Assembly (NCBI RefSeq): GCF_000737325.1
Contig: NZ_CP011125.1
Coordinates: 5,022,001 to 5,086,000, forward strand
Reading direction: 5' to 3'
Origin: Sandaracinus amylolyticus
GTDB lineage: Bacteria; Myxococcota_A; Polyangia; Polyangiales; Sandaracinaceae
DNA: 64,000 bases
Positions 54,466 through 62,066 of the stretch are shown in pieces. A program made the translations under genes and the position numbers. How positions within the stretch are numbered: position 1 is the stretch's first letter; every line of letters starts with the position of its first letter. The notes beneath the pieces were generated by a model. The model saw nothing but the letters and a program-made list of their open reading frames with translations, was not told where the DNA came from and searched no databases.

Positions 54466-54546
54466 ATCGGCTCGCCGGCGCAGAGCCTTCCGTCCACGTG
54501 CTCCGCACGCTCCGGTGCGGGCCCTGCGCCAGCGAGCACTCCAGCC
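54466..54546 (-). repeat. Structured 81-nt intergenic repeat, copy B (after the HupE-like gene, before the zinc ribbon)
   Basis: This is the clearest copy. On the minus strand the stem CTCGCTGGCGCAG pairs over 13 bases (one U-G) with CTGCGCCGGCGAG. It encloses the inner hairpin CCGCAC-CGGAGC-GTGCGG and a GGGCCC palindrome. The stem is followed by GCCGATTTTGG, a short U-run. The copy starts 18 nt after the stop of the HupE-like gene and ends 29 nt before the zinc-ribbon ATG. Confidence 0.75.
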
Positions 54547-54564
54547 GGGCTGAGCGCGCGGAGT

Positions 54565-55638
54565 CTACGGTGCGGTCGCGCGCTCGACGAGCCAGACGAG
54601 CGCGAGCAGCGCGATCGCGATGGATCCGCCGCGCACGATCCACGTGCGATAGCCCGGCTTGCCCGCGAGCCACGCGAGCGGTGCGAGCATCACCGCGACG
54701 AACGCGAGCTGCGCGAGCTCGATGCCGACGTTGAACGCGAGCAACGAGAGCACGCGCGCCTGCGCAGGAAGGCCGAGCTCCGCGAGCACGCCGGAGAACC
54801 CGAAGCCGTGGACGAGGCCGAAGCCGAGCGCGAGCCACGGCATCGAGCGGCGCTCGTCGGGGCGCCACACGTTGAGGAGCGCGACCACCGCGATCGAACC
54901 GGCGATCACGCTCTCGACGAGCCTCGAAGGCAGCACGATCACGCCGAGCGCCGCAGCGATCAGCGTGACGCTGTGCCCGAGCGTGAACGCGGTGACGACG
55001 ATCGCGACGTCGCGCAGCGCGACCCGCATCCCTTCGCGCCGCGCGAGCCCGCCCGCGGTGAGCACCAGCGAGAGCAAGAAGAGCAGATGGTCGTAGCCGG
55101 TGACGAGGTGCAGCACGCCTTCGACGAGGAAGCGACCCAGCAGCGACGGGATCGACGGGGGCTCGCCGAGCGCGACCTCTTGGCGTCCGGCGCGGAGCAC
55201 GCGCGCGTCGGAGTCGTCGGCGAAGCGGATGCGCACGAACGCTTCGTGCTGCGCGTCGGTCGGGAAGATCGTGTCGTCGCGCAGGACGAGATCACCCGGA
55301 GGGCACGCGTAGTCGATCGACAGCGAGAGCCGCGGCGGGCCATCCTCGCCCTCGACTTCGCTCGGTGCGCCGGCGTGCGCGCTGCACGCGCTCGTTCCGT
55401 CGCCGATCGTGATCCCACGCGCGAGCAGCGCGCCCAGGTCGTCACCGCGCGCGAGCACCGCCGACGCGGGCGCGTCCTCGCCGAGCCCGAGCTCCATCGC
55501 GGCGTCGACCACCTCGAGCTCCACGTCGATCGACGCGCCCTCGCTCGTGCGCTCGACCACGACGTACTTCGCGGATCCGCGATGGGCGTGCGCCGTCGAC
55601 GCGCACGCGAGGATTCCCAGGACGACGACCCGCCACAT
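54565..55638 (-). CDS. HupE/UreJ-family membrane protein
   Basis: 357 residues. A signal peptide (LACASTAHAH) precedes an exported N-terminal domain of about 160 residues with Cys pair CSAHAG/YACPPG. Then comes the HupE/UreJ membrane domain: HLVTGYDHLLFLLSLV, FTLGHSVTLIAAALG and GLVHGFGFSGVL contain the His and Asp residues typical for the family. Relatives are proposed nickel or metal permeases, but many myxobacterial members have no nickel context and their role is unknown. TACCCT sits seven bases before the ATG. Structured repeat copy B begins 18 nt after the stop. Confidence 0.8.
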   Translation of the reverse strand: MWRVVVLGILACASTAHAHRGSAKYVVVERTSEGASIDVELEVVDAAMELGLGEDAPASAVLARGDDLGALLARGITIGDGTSACSAHAGAPSEVEGEDGPPRLSLSIDYACPPGDLVLRDDTIFPTDAQHEAFVRIRFADDSDARVLRAGRQEVALGEPPSIPSLLGRFLVEGVLHLVTGYDHLLFLLSLVLTAGGLARREGMRVALRDVAIVVTAFTLGHSVTLIAAALGVIVLPSRLVESVIAGSIAVVALLNVWRPDERRSMPWLALGFGLVHGFGFSGVLAELGLPAQARVLSLLAFNVGIELAQLAFVAVMLAPLAWLAGKPGYRTWIVRGGSIAIALLALVWLVERATAP

Positions 55639-55653
55639 CGCGCGGAGGGTAGA

Positions 55654-56241
55654 TCACACGGCGCGTCGATCGAGCTCGTTGCTCATCACCGCGATCGCGT
55701 CGTCCGCGTGGACGCTCACCGGACCGATCGAGATCGGCGCGCAGGGCTCGATCGCGGCGCGCGCCGCGTCGTCGAGGCCGAGGTGATCCCCGACGAAGAT
55801 CGCGAGATCGTCGGTCGCGATCCCTGCGGTCCGCACGTCGGCGCCGTGCTGCTCGAGCACGTAGCGCGGCACACCTCCGAGATCCGCGAGCACCACCTCG
55901 AGCCCGCCGTCCGCGATCGACACGCCGTTGCGCAGCGCGGTGAAGCCCGGTCCTCGCGCGTCGTGCGCGAGCGCTTTCTGGATCACCGTCGCGACGTAGC
56001 GCTCGCCCGGTCGCACGTAGCGCGCGACGCGCCCGTCGATGCGCACCACGCGCGGCGCACGACGCCCTCCGAGCAGCACGAGATCGACGATCGTGTCGCG
56101 CCGCACGCCGTTCGAGACGAGCAGCGCGGCGCGCACGCAGCGCACGAGCACGTCGAGCCGCCCGCTCGATCCCGGGAGATCGATCAGCGAGAACTCGGGC
56201 GACGCCGTCGCGGTGCGCCCGATCACGACCCAGCGCCGCAC
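55654..56241 (-). CDS. TrmY-like SPOUT RNA methyltransferase (DUF358)
   Basis: 195 residues. The sequence follows the archaeal TrmY (tRNA pseudouridine-54 N1-methyltransferase) pattern throughout: TASPEFSLIDLPGSSGRLDVL, RAALLVSNGVRRDTIVDLVLLGG, YVRPGERYVATVIQKAL, the SAM-knot segment AIFVGDHLGLDD and ISIGPVSVHADDAIAVMSNELDR. All knot residues appear intact. The family is mainly archaeal, so this is either a transferred gene or a bacterial branch with another substrate. The start is GTG 56241. The HupE-like gene begins 15 bp downstream, and the DUF1552 gene ends 13 bp upstream, so it sits inside an operon. Confidence 0.82.
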   Translation of the reverse strand: MRRWVVIGRTATASPEFSLIDLPGSSGRLDVLVRCVRAALLVSNGVRRDTIVDLVLLGGRRAPRVVRIDGRVARYVRPGERYVATVIQKALAHDARGPGFTALRNGVSIADGGLEVVLADLGGVPRYVLEQHGADVRTAGIATDDLAIFVGDHLGLDDAARAAIEPCAPISIGPVSVHADDAIAVMSNELDRRAV

Positions 56242-56254
56242 GGCGCGTGGTCTA

Positions 56255-57556
56255 TCAGATCAGGAGGCCCTCGAGCCCGCCGCTGCCGTGCCCCGAGTAC
56301 CCGTACGTGTCGACCGGCACGCCGACCGCCTGCGCGATCGACACGAGAAGCTTCGAGTGCGCCTCGTTCTCGCCGCCGTGCCCACCGCGGTAGTCGATGA
56401 AGCGATTGCCGCGCAGCCGCACGCCCGCGCCGCCCGCGACGACGAACGGCACGCGCTTGTGATCGTGCGCGTTCGAGTCGCCGAGCTCGCTGCACAACAT
56501 CACGACCGTCGAGTCGAGCAGCGTGCCCTCGCCGTCGGGCGTGGTCGCGAGCTTCTCGATCAGCTCTGCGAAGCGCTCCGCGAACCAGCGCTTCAGCGCG
56601 ACGAACTGCCGCGCAGTGTCGCTGTCCGCGTTGCCGTAGTGCGACGCGTCGTGGTTGCCGAGCGTCGCCGTCGTGTCGCGCACGTGCGTGGGGCTCACCG
56701 GATGCGACCACATGATCGACGCGACGCGCGTGATCCCGCAGCCGAGCGAGAGCACCGCGAGGTCCTGCTGCAGGCGCCCGACGGTCAGGAAGTTGTCTTC
56801 CTTGTGATAGGTCTTCGGGTAGTAGTCGGTCTCGACGTTGCGATAGCCGCCCGCGTTGAACGCGACGTCGCTGCAGCTGCCGCCCACCGGCGCCATCAGC
56901 CTTCGCTCGAGCTCGCGCAGCGACTCGGTGTGCACGTCGAGCTTCGTGCGCTCCACCGCGCCGAGCCGCGCGCGCAGCGCGGTCAGGTCACCGCTGATCG
57001 CGTCGAGCACGCTGCGGCGACGACGGATGCGCAGCTCCTCCGCGCTCGTGTCGGTCATCTCGCGCCCGCCGAACAAGCGCGAGAACGCGTTGAGCGGATC
57101 GTCGTCGGGCTTCACCTCGGTGCCCATCAGGCGCGAGAAGCTGCCGCTGCCGTTCTCGAAGTTCGCGCCCACGCCGAGGTGCACGCTCGGGTGCGGCACG
57201 CCCTCGCGCAGCGTCTGGCCGAGGAACACGTCGAGCGACGTCGGGTCGGTGCCGGTGAGCACCTTCGCGCAGCCGCCCTCGTGCGTCGGCCCGCCCGCGT
57301 ACATGTCGAGCCCGTCGAGGAACGTGAGGTGCTGCCGCACGCGCTCGAGCGGCGCGCTCATCTCCGGCAGCGTGAACGTGCTGCTCCCCGAGCTGCCGCG
57401 CGGGTGCCAGCGATCCGGGATGCAGCCGTCGGGGATGTAGACGAAGAGCGCCCTGCCCTCGCCCGCCGCGCGCGCGCTGCGCGCGAACGTGTGGATCCCG
57501 ATCGGCGCGAGCGCCGCGCCCGCCGCGAGCCCCTTCAGGAACGAACGACGCTTCAT
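56255..57556 (-). CDS. DUF1552 Tat-exported protein
   Basis: 433 residues. A twin-Arg signal KRRSFLKGLAAGAALAP starts the protein, so it is exported folded. The rest matches DUF1552: ALFVYIPDGCIPDRWHP, MYAGGPTHEGGCAKVLTG, ASIMWSHPVSPTHVRDTT, VVMLCSELGDSNAHDHKRVPFV and GGHGGENEAHSKLLVSIAQA. Related proteins are found beside DUF1587/1592 cytochromes in planctomycetes and myxobacteria; their chemistry is unknown, though the fold is alkaline-phosphatase-like. ATG 57556 overlaps the TGA of the upstream gene by one base; a GTG at 57559, better spaced from AGGAGG, may be the real start. Confidence 0.85.
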   Translation of the reverse strand: MKRRSFLKGLAAGAALAPIGIHTFARSARAAGEGRALFVYIPDGCIPDRWHPRGSSGSSTFTLPEMSAPLERVRQHLTFLDGLDMYAGGPTHEGGCAKVLTGTDPTSLDVFLGQTLREGVPHPSVHLGVGANFENGSGSFSRLMGTEVKPDDDPLNAFSRLFGGREMTDTSAEELRIRRRRSVLDAISGDLTALRARLGAVERTKLDVHTESLRELERRLMAPVGGSCSDVAFNAGGYRNVETDYYPKTYHKEDNFLTVGRLQQDLAVLSLGCGITRVASIMWSHPVSPTHVRDTTATLGNHDASHYGNADSDTARQFVALKRWFAERFAELIEKLATTPDGEGTLLDSTVVMLCSELGDSNAHDHKRVPFVVAGGAGVRLRGNRFIDYRGGHGGENEAHSKLLVSIAQAVGVPVDTYGYSGHGSGGLEGLLI

Positions 57557-59277
57557 CACGGCGCCACCTCCTCTGCCGCACGACGGATCCGGAACGAGGG
57601 CTGCGTCACGACCGCGACCATCAGATCGCGCAGGTCACCTCCGCTCTCCTCGAAGCGCGTCGCGAGCGCGCGCACCGAGCACGCATCGCCTGCGTCGCGC
57701 TCGATCGTGCCGCGCGCCCAGCGCCACCACTGGCGCGCCATGCAATCGCGCGCGGTGTCGCTCTCCGCGATCTGCGCCGCGAGCTCTTGCGGGCCCGCGA
57801 GCGCGAGGCGCGCGCCGTCGCTCAGCGCCTCGACGCCGATCAGCTCGCCGCTCGTGTCGATCGCGAGGCCGTTCTCCTGCTCGCGATACGCGCCGACCGC
57901 GTCGAAGCGCTCGAAGGGGAAGCCCACTCCGTCGATGAATTGGTGGCACGCCGAGCACACCGGATCGTCGGTGTGGCGGCGGAAGCGCTCGCGCGTCGTG
58001 AGCGTGGGATCGAGCCCCGGCGGCGTGGTGTCGGCGTCGGCGGGAGGCGGCGGGAGATCCTGGCAGAGCAGGCGATCGCGCACGAAGAGACCGCGCCGGA
58101 TCGGCGAGCTCTCGTTCGAGTGCGCATGGCTCGCCATGACGCTGCCCATCACCAGCAGACCACCGACACGCTCGGGCGGCGCGCTCACACGATCGAACGC
58201 CGCGCTCCCCCCCGCGCCGAGCCCGTAGTAGGTGCGCAGGTTCGCGTCGACCATCACGTAGTCGGCGCTGAAGAGCTCGCTGAACCGACCCGTGCGCTCG
58301 AACATCACGTGGCGCACGAACGCGCGCTCCTCCGCGAGCATCGACTCGCGCACCGGGCCGGTGAACGCGGGGAAGAGCGTCGCGTCGCGGTTCGTGCCGA
58401 GCAGGCGCGTGGTGCCGAGCCAGCGCGACACGAACGCGGCGACCGCGTCCTCGCTGCGCGGATCGTCGAGCATGCGGCGCGCCTCGCGCTCGATGATCGC
58501 GGGGTCGCGCAGCGAGTCGCTCTCCGCGAGCGCGAAGAGCGTCTCGTCCGGCATCGTGCCCCAGAAGAGATAGGAGAGCGCGGTCGCGATCTCCCACGAG
58601 GTGAGCGCGAACGTTCCGTCCGCCTGCGCCTCACCGACCTCGCTGCGATAGAGGAACGAAGGCGACGCGAGCATCGCCTCCATCGCGAGCCGCGCGCCCA
58701 CGCGCGCGTCACCGACGATCAGATCGCTCGCGAAGAGCGCGACGTAGCGATCCACTTCGTCGCTCGCGAGCGGACGGCGGAACGCGCGGCGACCGAACGC
58801 CTCGACGAGCTGGCGCTGGCAGTCGCTGCTCGAGAGGTCGCACGCCGCGAAGCGCGCCGGGTCCACGGTCGCGACGAGCGTCTCGGCCGCGCTCGCGTAC
58901 GCGTCCGCGTGGCGACCGGTGACGAGCTGCGCGTTCGACTCGTTGTCGTAGCCGCGCACGGAGGTCTCGACCGGAAACGAGTCGACGTCGGGCGCCGCGA
59001 TGCCGAGCAGATCGGCGACGGTCGCGCGGTACTCGTCGCGCGTCAGCAAGCGCAGCGAGCGTCGGCCCGGCGCCTCGCCCTCGCACACGATCGGCTCACC
59101 CGGCTCGACAGGATCGCTCGGGTCGATCGGGTTGCCACCGGGATCGCGCGGACCGTCGCCTGGGCCTGGGCCGACGCCGTCGGGGCCGGCGGCTGCCTCG
59201 CCGAGCAGGCCGGTGCACGCCGTCGCGAAGGCGAGCACGAGCGCGGAGAGCAGAGACGACGGTGAGCGGAAGCGCAT
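57556..59277 (-). CDS. DUF1592/DUF1588 haem-binding lipoprotein-like exported protein
   Basis: 573 residues. A signal with Cys near residue 21 (AFATACTG) is followed by a Gly/Pro/Asp linker. Domains in order: DUF1587-type RRLLTRDEYRATVADLLG, DUF1595 (FGRRAFRRPL), DUF1592 (FLYRSEVGEAQADGTFALTSWEIATALSYLFWG), DUF1588 with a c-type haem site CSACHQFIDGVGFPFERFD, and a DUF1585 tail. The pair with DUF1552 is a known gene neighbourhood. It is probably an extracytoplasmic redox system on an unknown polymer. GGAGG precedes ATG 59277 at ideal spacing. It heads the minus-strand run that continues to 53281. Confidence 0.88.
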   Translation of the reverse strand: MRFRSPSSLLSALVLAFATACTGLLGEAAAGPDGVGPGPGDGPRDPGGNPIDPSDPVEPGEPIVCEGEAPGRRSLRLLTRDEYRATVADLLGIAAPDVDSFPVETSVRGYDNESNAQLVTGRHADAYASAAETLVATVDPARFAACDLSSSDCQRQLVEAFGRRAFRRPLASDEVDRYVALFASDLIVGDARVGARLAMEAMLASPSFLYRSEVGEAQADGTFALTSWEIATALSYLFWGTMPDETLFALAESDSLRDPAIIEREARRMLDDPRSEDAVAAFVSRWLGTTRLLGTNRDATLFPAFTGPVRESMLAEERAFVRHVMFERTGRFSELFSADYVMVDANLRTYYGLGAGGSAAFDRVSAPPERVGGLLVMGSVMASHAHSNESSPIRRGLFVRDRLLCQDLPPPPADADTTPPGLDPTLTTRERFRRHTDDPVCSACHQFIDGVGFPFERFDAVGAYREQENGLAIDTSGELIGVEALSDGARLALAGPQELAAQIAESDTARDCMARQWWRWARGTIERDAGDACSVRALATRFEESGGDLRDLMVAVVTQPSFRIRRAAEEVAP

Positions 59278-59343
59278 GCGGTCCTCCGTGCGGTACGTGG
59301 CGGGACGAGGTCGGACCGGGTCACGCGAAGCACACGAAATTGT

Positions 59344-59362
59344 TGGAACATTCGCCGTTCCA
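59344..59362. promoter_or_regulatory. Inverted repeat TGGAAC-n7-GTTCCA in the purF divergent promoter region
   Basis: A perfect 6-bp inverted repeat with a 7-base spacer lies in the locally AT-richer middle of the 163-bp region between purF and the DUF1592 gene. It could be a regulator site for either gene. It does not match the enteric PurR site. Confidence 0.4.
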
Positions 59363-59370
59363 TCCGCGGA

Positions 59371-59388
59371 GCGCGGAGCGCTCCGCGC
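59371..59388. promoter_or_regulatory. 18-bp perfect palindrome GCGCGGAGCGCTCCGCGC
   Basis: The 18-bp palindrome lies nine bases past the TGGAAC inverted repeat, 53 bp before the purF ATG. It could be a protein site or an RNA hairpin in the purF leader. High GC makes palindromes more likely by chance, so confidence is limited. Confidence 0.35.
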
Positions 59389-59440
59389 GCCACCCCGCAC
59401 CCCTCGACATGGTCCAGGTGCGGCGCTACAAGCCGGGCCC

Positions 59441-60853
59441 ATGTGCGGCGTCGTCGGCATCTGGGGCGCCCCGCAGGCGTCCAACCTGACCTACCTCGGG
59501 CTCCACGCGCTGCAGCATCGCGGCCAGGAGAGCGCAGGCATCGTCAGCAGCGACGGAGGGCGCCTCTTCGCGCACAAGTCGCTCGGCCTCGTGCAGGACG
59601 CGTTCTCGCAGCCGGTGCTCGAGGCGCTCCCCGGTGACCGCGCGATCGGCCACGTGCGCTACTCCACCGCCGGCGGCGGTGGGCTCAAGAACGCGCAGCC
59701 GATCGCGGTGGACTACGCGATGGGCTCGCTGGCCGTCGGGCACAACGGCAACTTCACGAACTTCGAGGAAGTGCGGACGCGCCTCGAGGCCGCGGGCTCG
59801 ATCTTCAACAGCTCGAGCGACACGGAGGTGCTCGTCCACCTCATCGCGCGCAGCCGCGAGGCCACGACGGTCGGGCGCGTGAGCGACGCGCTCAAGCAGA
59901 TGCAGGGCGCCTACTCGATCGTGTTCCTCACGACCGACGAGCTCATCGCGGTGCGCGATCCCCACGGCTTCCGCCCGCTCTGCCTCGGCACACTGAGCTC
60001 GTATCCCGGCCTGCCGGGCGCGACCGTCGTCGCGAGCGAGCCCTCCGCGTTCGAGCTGATCGGCGCCGAGTACGTGCGCGACCTCGAGCCCGGCGAGATG
60101 ATCGTCGCGGATCGCGAGGGCGTGCGCTCGCTGCGTCCGTTCGAGACGCGCGCGCAGCGCATGTGCATCTTCGAGTACGTCTACTTCGCGCGGCCGGACT
60201 CGAAGCTGAACGGCATCAGCGTGTACGACACGCGCAAGCGGCTCGGCGCGATCCTCGCGGAGGAGTGCCCGGCCGACGTCGACGTCGTGATCCCGGTGCC
60301 CGACAGCGGCGTCGCGTCGGCGCTGGGCTACGCGGGGCGATTGGGAATTCCGTTCGAGCTCGGCCTGATCCGCAGCCACTACGTGGGCCGCACGTTCATC
60401 GAGCCGAGCCAGTCGATCCGACACTTCGGCGTGAAGCTGAAGCTCTCGCCGGTGCGCGCCGTGCTCGAGGGCAAGCGCGTCGCGGTGATCGACGACTCGA
60501 TCGTGCGCGGCACGACGAGCCGCAAGATCGTGAAGATGCTGCGCGACGCGGGCGCGAAGGAAGTGCACCTGCGCATCAGCTCGCCGCCGACGCGCTGGCC
60601 TTGTTACTACGGCATCGACACGCCCTCGCGGAACGAGCTGATCGCGGCGAGCCACAGCCCCGCCGAGGTCGCGAAGTACGTGACGAGCGACACGGTCGGG
60701 TACCTCTCGATCGACGGTCTGCATCGCGCGGTGCGCGGTGAGGGCCCGGGTCGCCAGGGGTTCTGCGATGCGTGCTTCAGCGGCGACTATCCCGTCCCGT
60801 TCGCGACCGAGAACGGCACCGGGAAGCGCTCGCTGCCGCTCGCGAGCGTTTGA
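59441..60853 (+). CDS. purF: Amidophosphoribosyltransferase (PurF), Fe-S type
   Basis: 470 residues. It makes 5-phosphoribosylamine from PRPP and glutamine, the first step of purine synthesis. The catalytic Cys is Cys2 (MCGVVGIWG), so little or no propeptide precedes it, unlike the short propeptide of Bacillus PurF. The glutaminase motifs are LQHRGQESAG, HVRYSTAG and GHNGNFTN. The PRPP loop is VAVIDDSIVRGTTS. Cys residues in RMCIFEYVYFARPDS and FCDACFSGDY match the ligands of the 4Fe-4S cluster in Bacillus-type enzymes. Structured repeat copy C follows the stop by 3 nt. No other pur gene is nearby. Confidence 0.96.
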   Translation: MCGVVGIWGAPQASNLTYLGLHALQHRGQESAGIVSSDGGRLFAHKSLGLVQDAFSQPVLEALPGDRAIGHVRYSTAGGGGLKNAQPIAVDYAMGSLAVGHNGNFTNFEEVRTRLEAAGSIFNSSSDTEVLVHLIARSREATTVGRVSDALKQMQGAYSIVFLTTDELIAVRDPHGFRPLCLGTLSSYPGLPGATVVASEPSAFELIGAEYVRDLEPGEMIVADREGVRSLRPFETRAQRMCIFEYVYFARPDSKLNGISVYDTRKRLGAILAEECPADVDVVIPVPDSGVASALGYAGRLGIPFELGLIRSHYVGRTFIEPSQSIRHFGVKLKLSPVRAVLEGKRVAVIDDSIVRGTTSRKIVKMLRDAGAKEVHLRISSPPTRWPCYYGIDTPSRNELIAASHSPAEVAKYVTSDTVGYLSIDGLHRAVRGEGPGRQGFCDACFSGDYPVPFATENGTGKRSLPLASV

Positions 60854-60856
60854 TCA

Positions 60857-60935
60857 GCCGGAGCGCTCGCCCGTGCAGGCCCGCACGGAGCGGGCGGAGC
60901 GCGCGGACGGCAGGGCCCGGAGCGGGCGAGCCGAT
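60857..60935 (+). repeat. Structured ~80-nt intergenic repeat, copy C (after purF)
   Basis: This copy starts 3 nt after the purF stop, in the same strand sense. It aligns with copies A and B over their whole length with two single-base gaps. The outer stem CTCGCCCG/CGGGCGAG is perfect, although its sequence differs from copy B (CTCGCTGG/CCGGCGAG). The inner hairpin is CCGCAC-GGAGC-GGGCGG with one mismatch. It ends GCCGATGTTGACC, 34 nt before the next gene. Confidence 0.7.
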
Positions 60936-60951
60936 GTTGACCATCACGTTC

Positions 60952-60960
60952 TGCTAGAGT
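60952..60960 (+). promoter_or_regulatory. Extended -10 element (TGCTAGAGT) of the lipoprotein gene
   Basis: TGC-TAGAGT ends 9 bases before ATG 60970, the same short-leader layout as elsewhere in the window. A TTGACC at 60937-60942 is only 12 bases upstream, too close to act as a normal -35. Confidence 0.35.
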
Positions 60961-60969
60961 CGCGCGCAT

Positions 60970-61725
60970 ATGCGCGGACCGACACGCACTTTCGCCGCTG
61001 GTCTCCTCACTGCTGCGCTCGCCGCGTGTGGCGGCGGCACCCAGGCCGGTGCGGGTGGGACGACGCCGCAAGCGCGCGCGGTGGAGCCATGCCCGACGAC
61101 AGGCGAGCTGCGGCTCGGTCGCGTGTGCTGGAACCCGATCGGAAGCCGCTGGCACCTCACTGCGATGGCGCCGGGCGGCGAGTACGCGTTCGACGTCGAG
61201 CTGCTCGCGGCGAACCGACTGCGCTCGACGGATCACCCGGCCGCGTCGCCCGCGACCGACGAGTGGTACGTCGACGGCAACACGATCCGGCTGTTCCTGC
61301 AGAACCGGTTCGTCGAGTACCGCGCGGACGTCTCGAACGGCACCGTGATGGTCGGCGACGCGCAGAACGTCCGCGGCGAGACGTGGCAGTGGCGCGGCGA
61401 TCGGATGCAGGTCGGCGGCGGGTGTCATCCCGACGAGACCCAGCAGGGCGAGTCGTGCATCAACCTCTCGGGCACGCAGTGGACGCTGCGCACGTCGAGC
61501 GGCGAGCGCGTGATCCACTTCGAGGCGGGCGGCGCGCTGCTCACCGATCAGGGCGCGATCAGCGAGCGCAACCGCTGGTCGCAGCAGGGCGCGCAGCTGA
61601 CGTTCTCGCTCGACGGCGTCGACTACACCGCGACGGTCGAGCGCGGCGACGCGCTGAGCGGAACGGCCGGCGGTGCGCAGTGGAGCGCCGCGCCGGTGCA
61701 GCTGTTCGCGCCGCCGATGCACTGA
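60970..61725 (+). CDS. Lipoprotein with two repeated beta-strand domains
   Basis: 251 residues. The lipobox is in TAALAAC (Cys20). After a Gly/Thr linker two similar halves occur: GSRWHLTAMAPGGEYAFDVE ... DEWYVDGNTIRLFLQNRFVEYRAD and GTQWTLRTSSGERVIHFEAG ... NRWSQQGAQLTFSLDGVDYTA. Each looks like a small antiparallel beta-barrel with W-x-L starts, similar in style to avidin- or META-like domains. An internal Cys pair (CWNP, GGCHPDET) links them. Function is unknown. It lies 34 nt behind repeat copy C. Confidence 0.65.
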   Translation: MRGPTRTFAAGLLTAALAACGGGTQAGAGGTTPQARAVEPCPTTGELRLGRVCWNPIGSRWHLTAMAPGGEYAFDVELLAANRLRSTDHPAASPATDEWYVDGNTIRLFLQNRFVEYRADVSNGTVMVGDAQNVRGETWQWRGDRMQVGGGCHPDETQQGESCINLSGTQWTLRTSSGERVIHFEAGGALLTDQGAISERNRWSQQGAQLTFSLDGVDYTATVERGDALSGTAGGAQWSAAPVQLFAPPMH

Positions 61726-61867
61726 CCGGCTCGAACGATTGTCTGCGACGCGCCGACACCACGCGCGTCTCCTCGGGGCGACGTGCCCGCGTCGTCGGGC
61801 GCGACGACCGCAGTGCGATCGAAGCAGGAGTCACAACCAAGTGACTTCGAGTGAGAGTGGCAGTCCG
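61726..61867. other. Non-coding stretch at the edge of the lower-GC region
   Basis: No gene, RNA, terminator or repeat was seen here. Base composition becomes visibly less GC-rich toward the right, which marks the boundary of the toxin locus. Together with the decayed ORF to its right it makes up the only gap of more than 300 bp without an intact gene. Confidence 0.4.
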
Positions 61868-62066
61868 TCAGGGCCGATCTCGCCCGAGCGCCTGCAGAAA
61901 CGCTCCCACTCCGTGCTCGCGGCGCGCTCCCTCAGGGGAGACCTCGTCGCCCACGAACACTTCGCGATGGGACCGACGGATACCCGAGCGCCCCGTCTGA
62001 GCTTGCGATCGCGCACCCGGCGAGTCAGCGGCTCGCAAGTGCGCGGGCGAATCTCTCGCCGGTCAC
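61868..62066 (-). pseudogene. Possible decayed third gene of the toxin locus
   Basis: A GTG at 62066 overlaps the TGA of the immunity-like gene in a GTGA arrangement, the layout of coupled genes. It reads MTGERFARALASR and then meets a stop. Past that stop the same frame continues LAGCAIASSDGALGYPSVPS. A +1 shift then gives EVFVGDEVSPEGARREHG and AFLQALGRDRP before a TGA at 61868-61870. One nonsense change and one frameshift would restore an ORF of about 65 residues. It could be an old immunity gene. This reading is tentative. Confidence 0.25.

Noticed and set aside
54135-54539. A 134-codon minus-strand frame over the zinc-ribbon gene
   Set aside because: It is a shifted frame of the zinc-ribbon gene and its leader; the 58-residue frame has CxxC pairs and an AGGAGG site.
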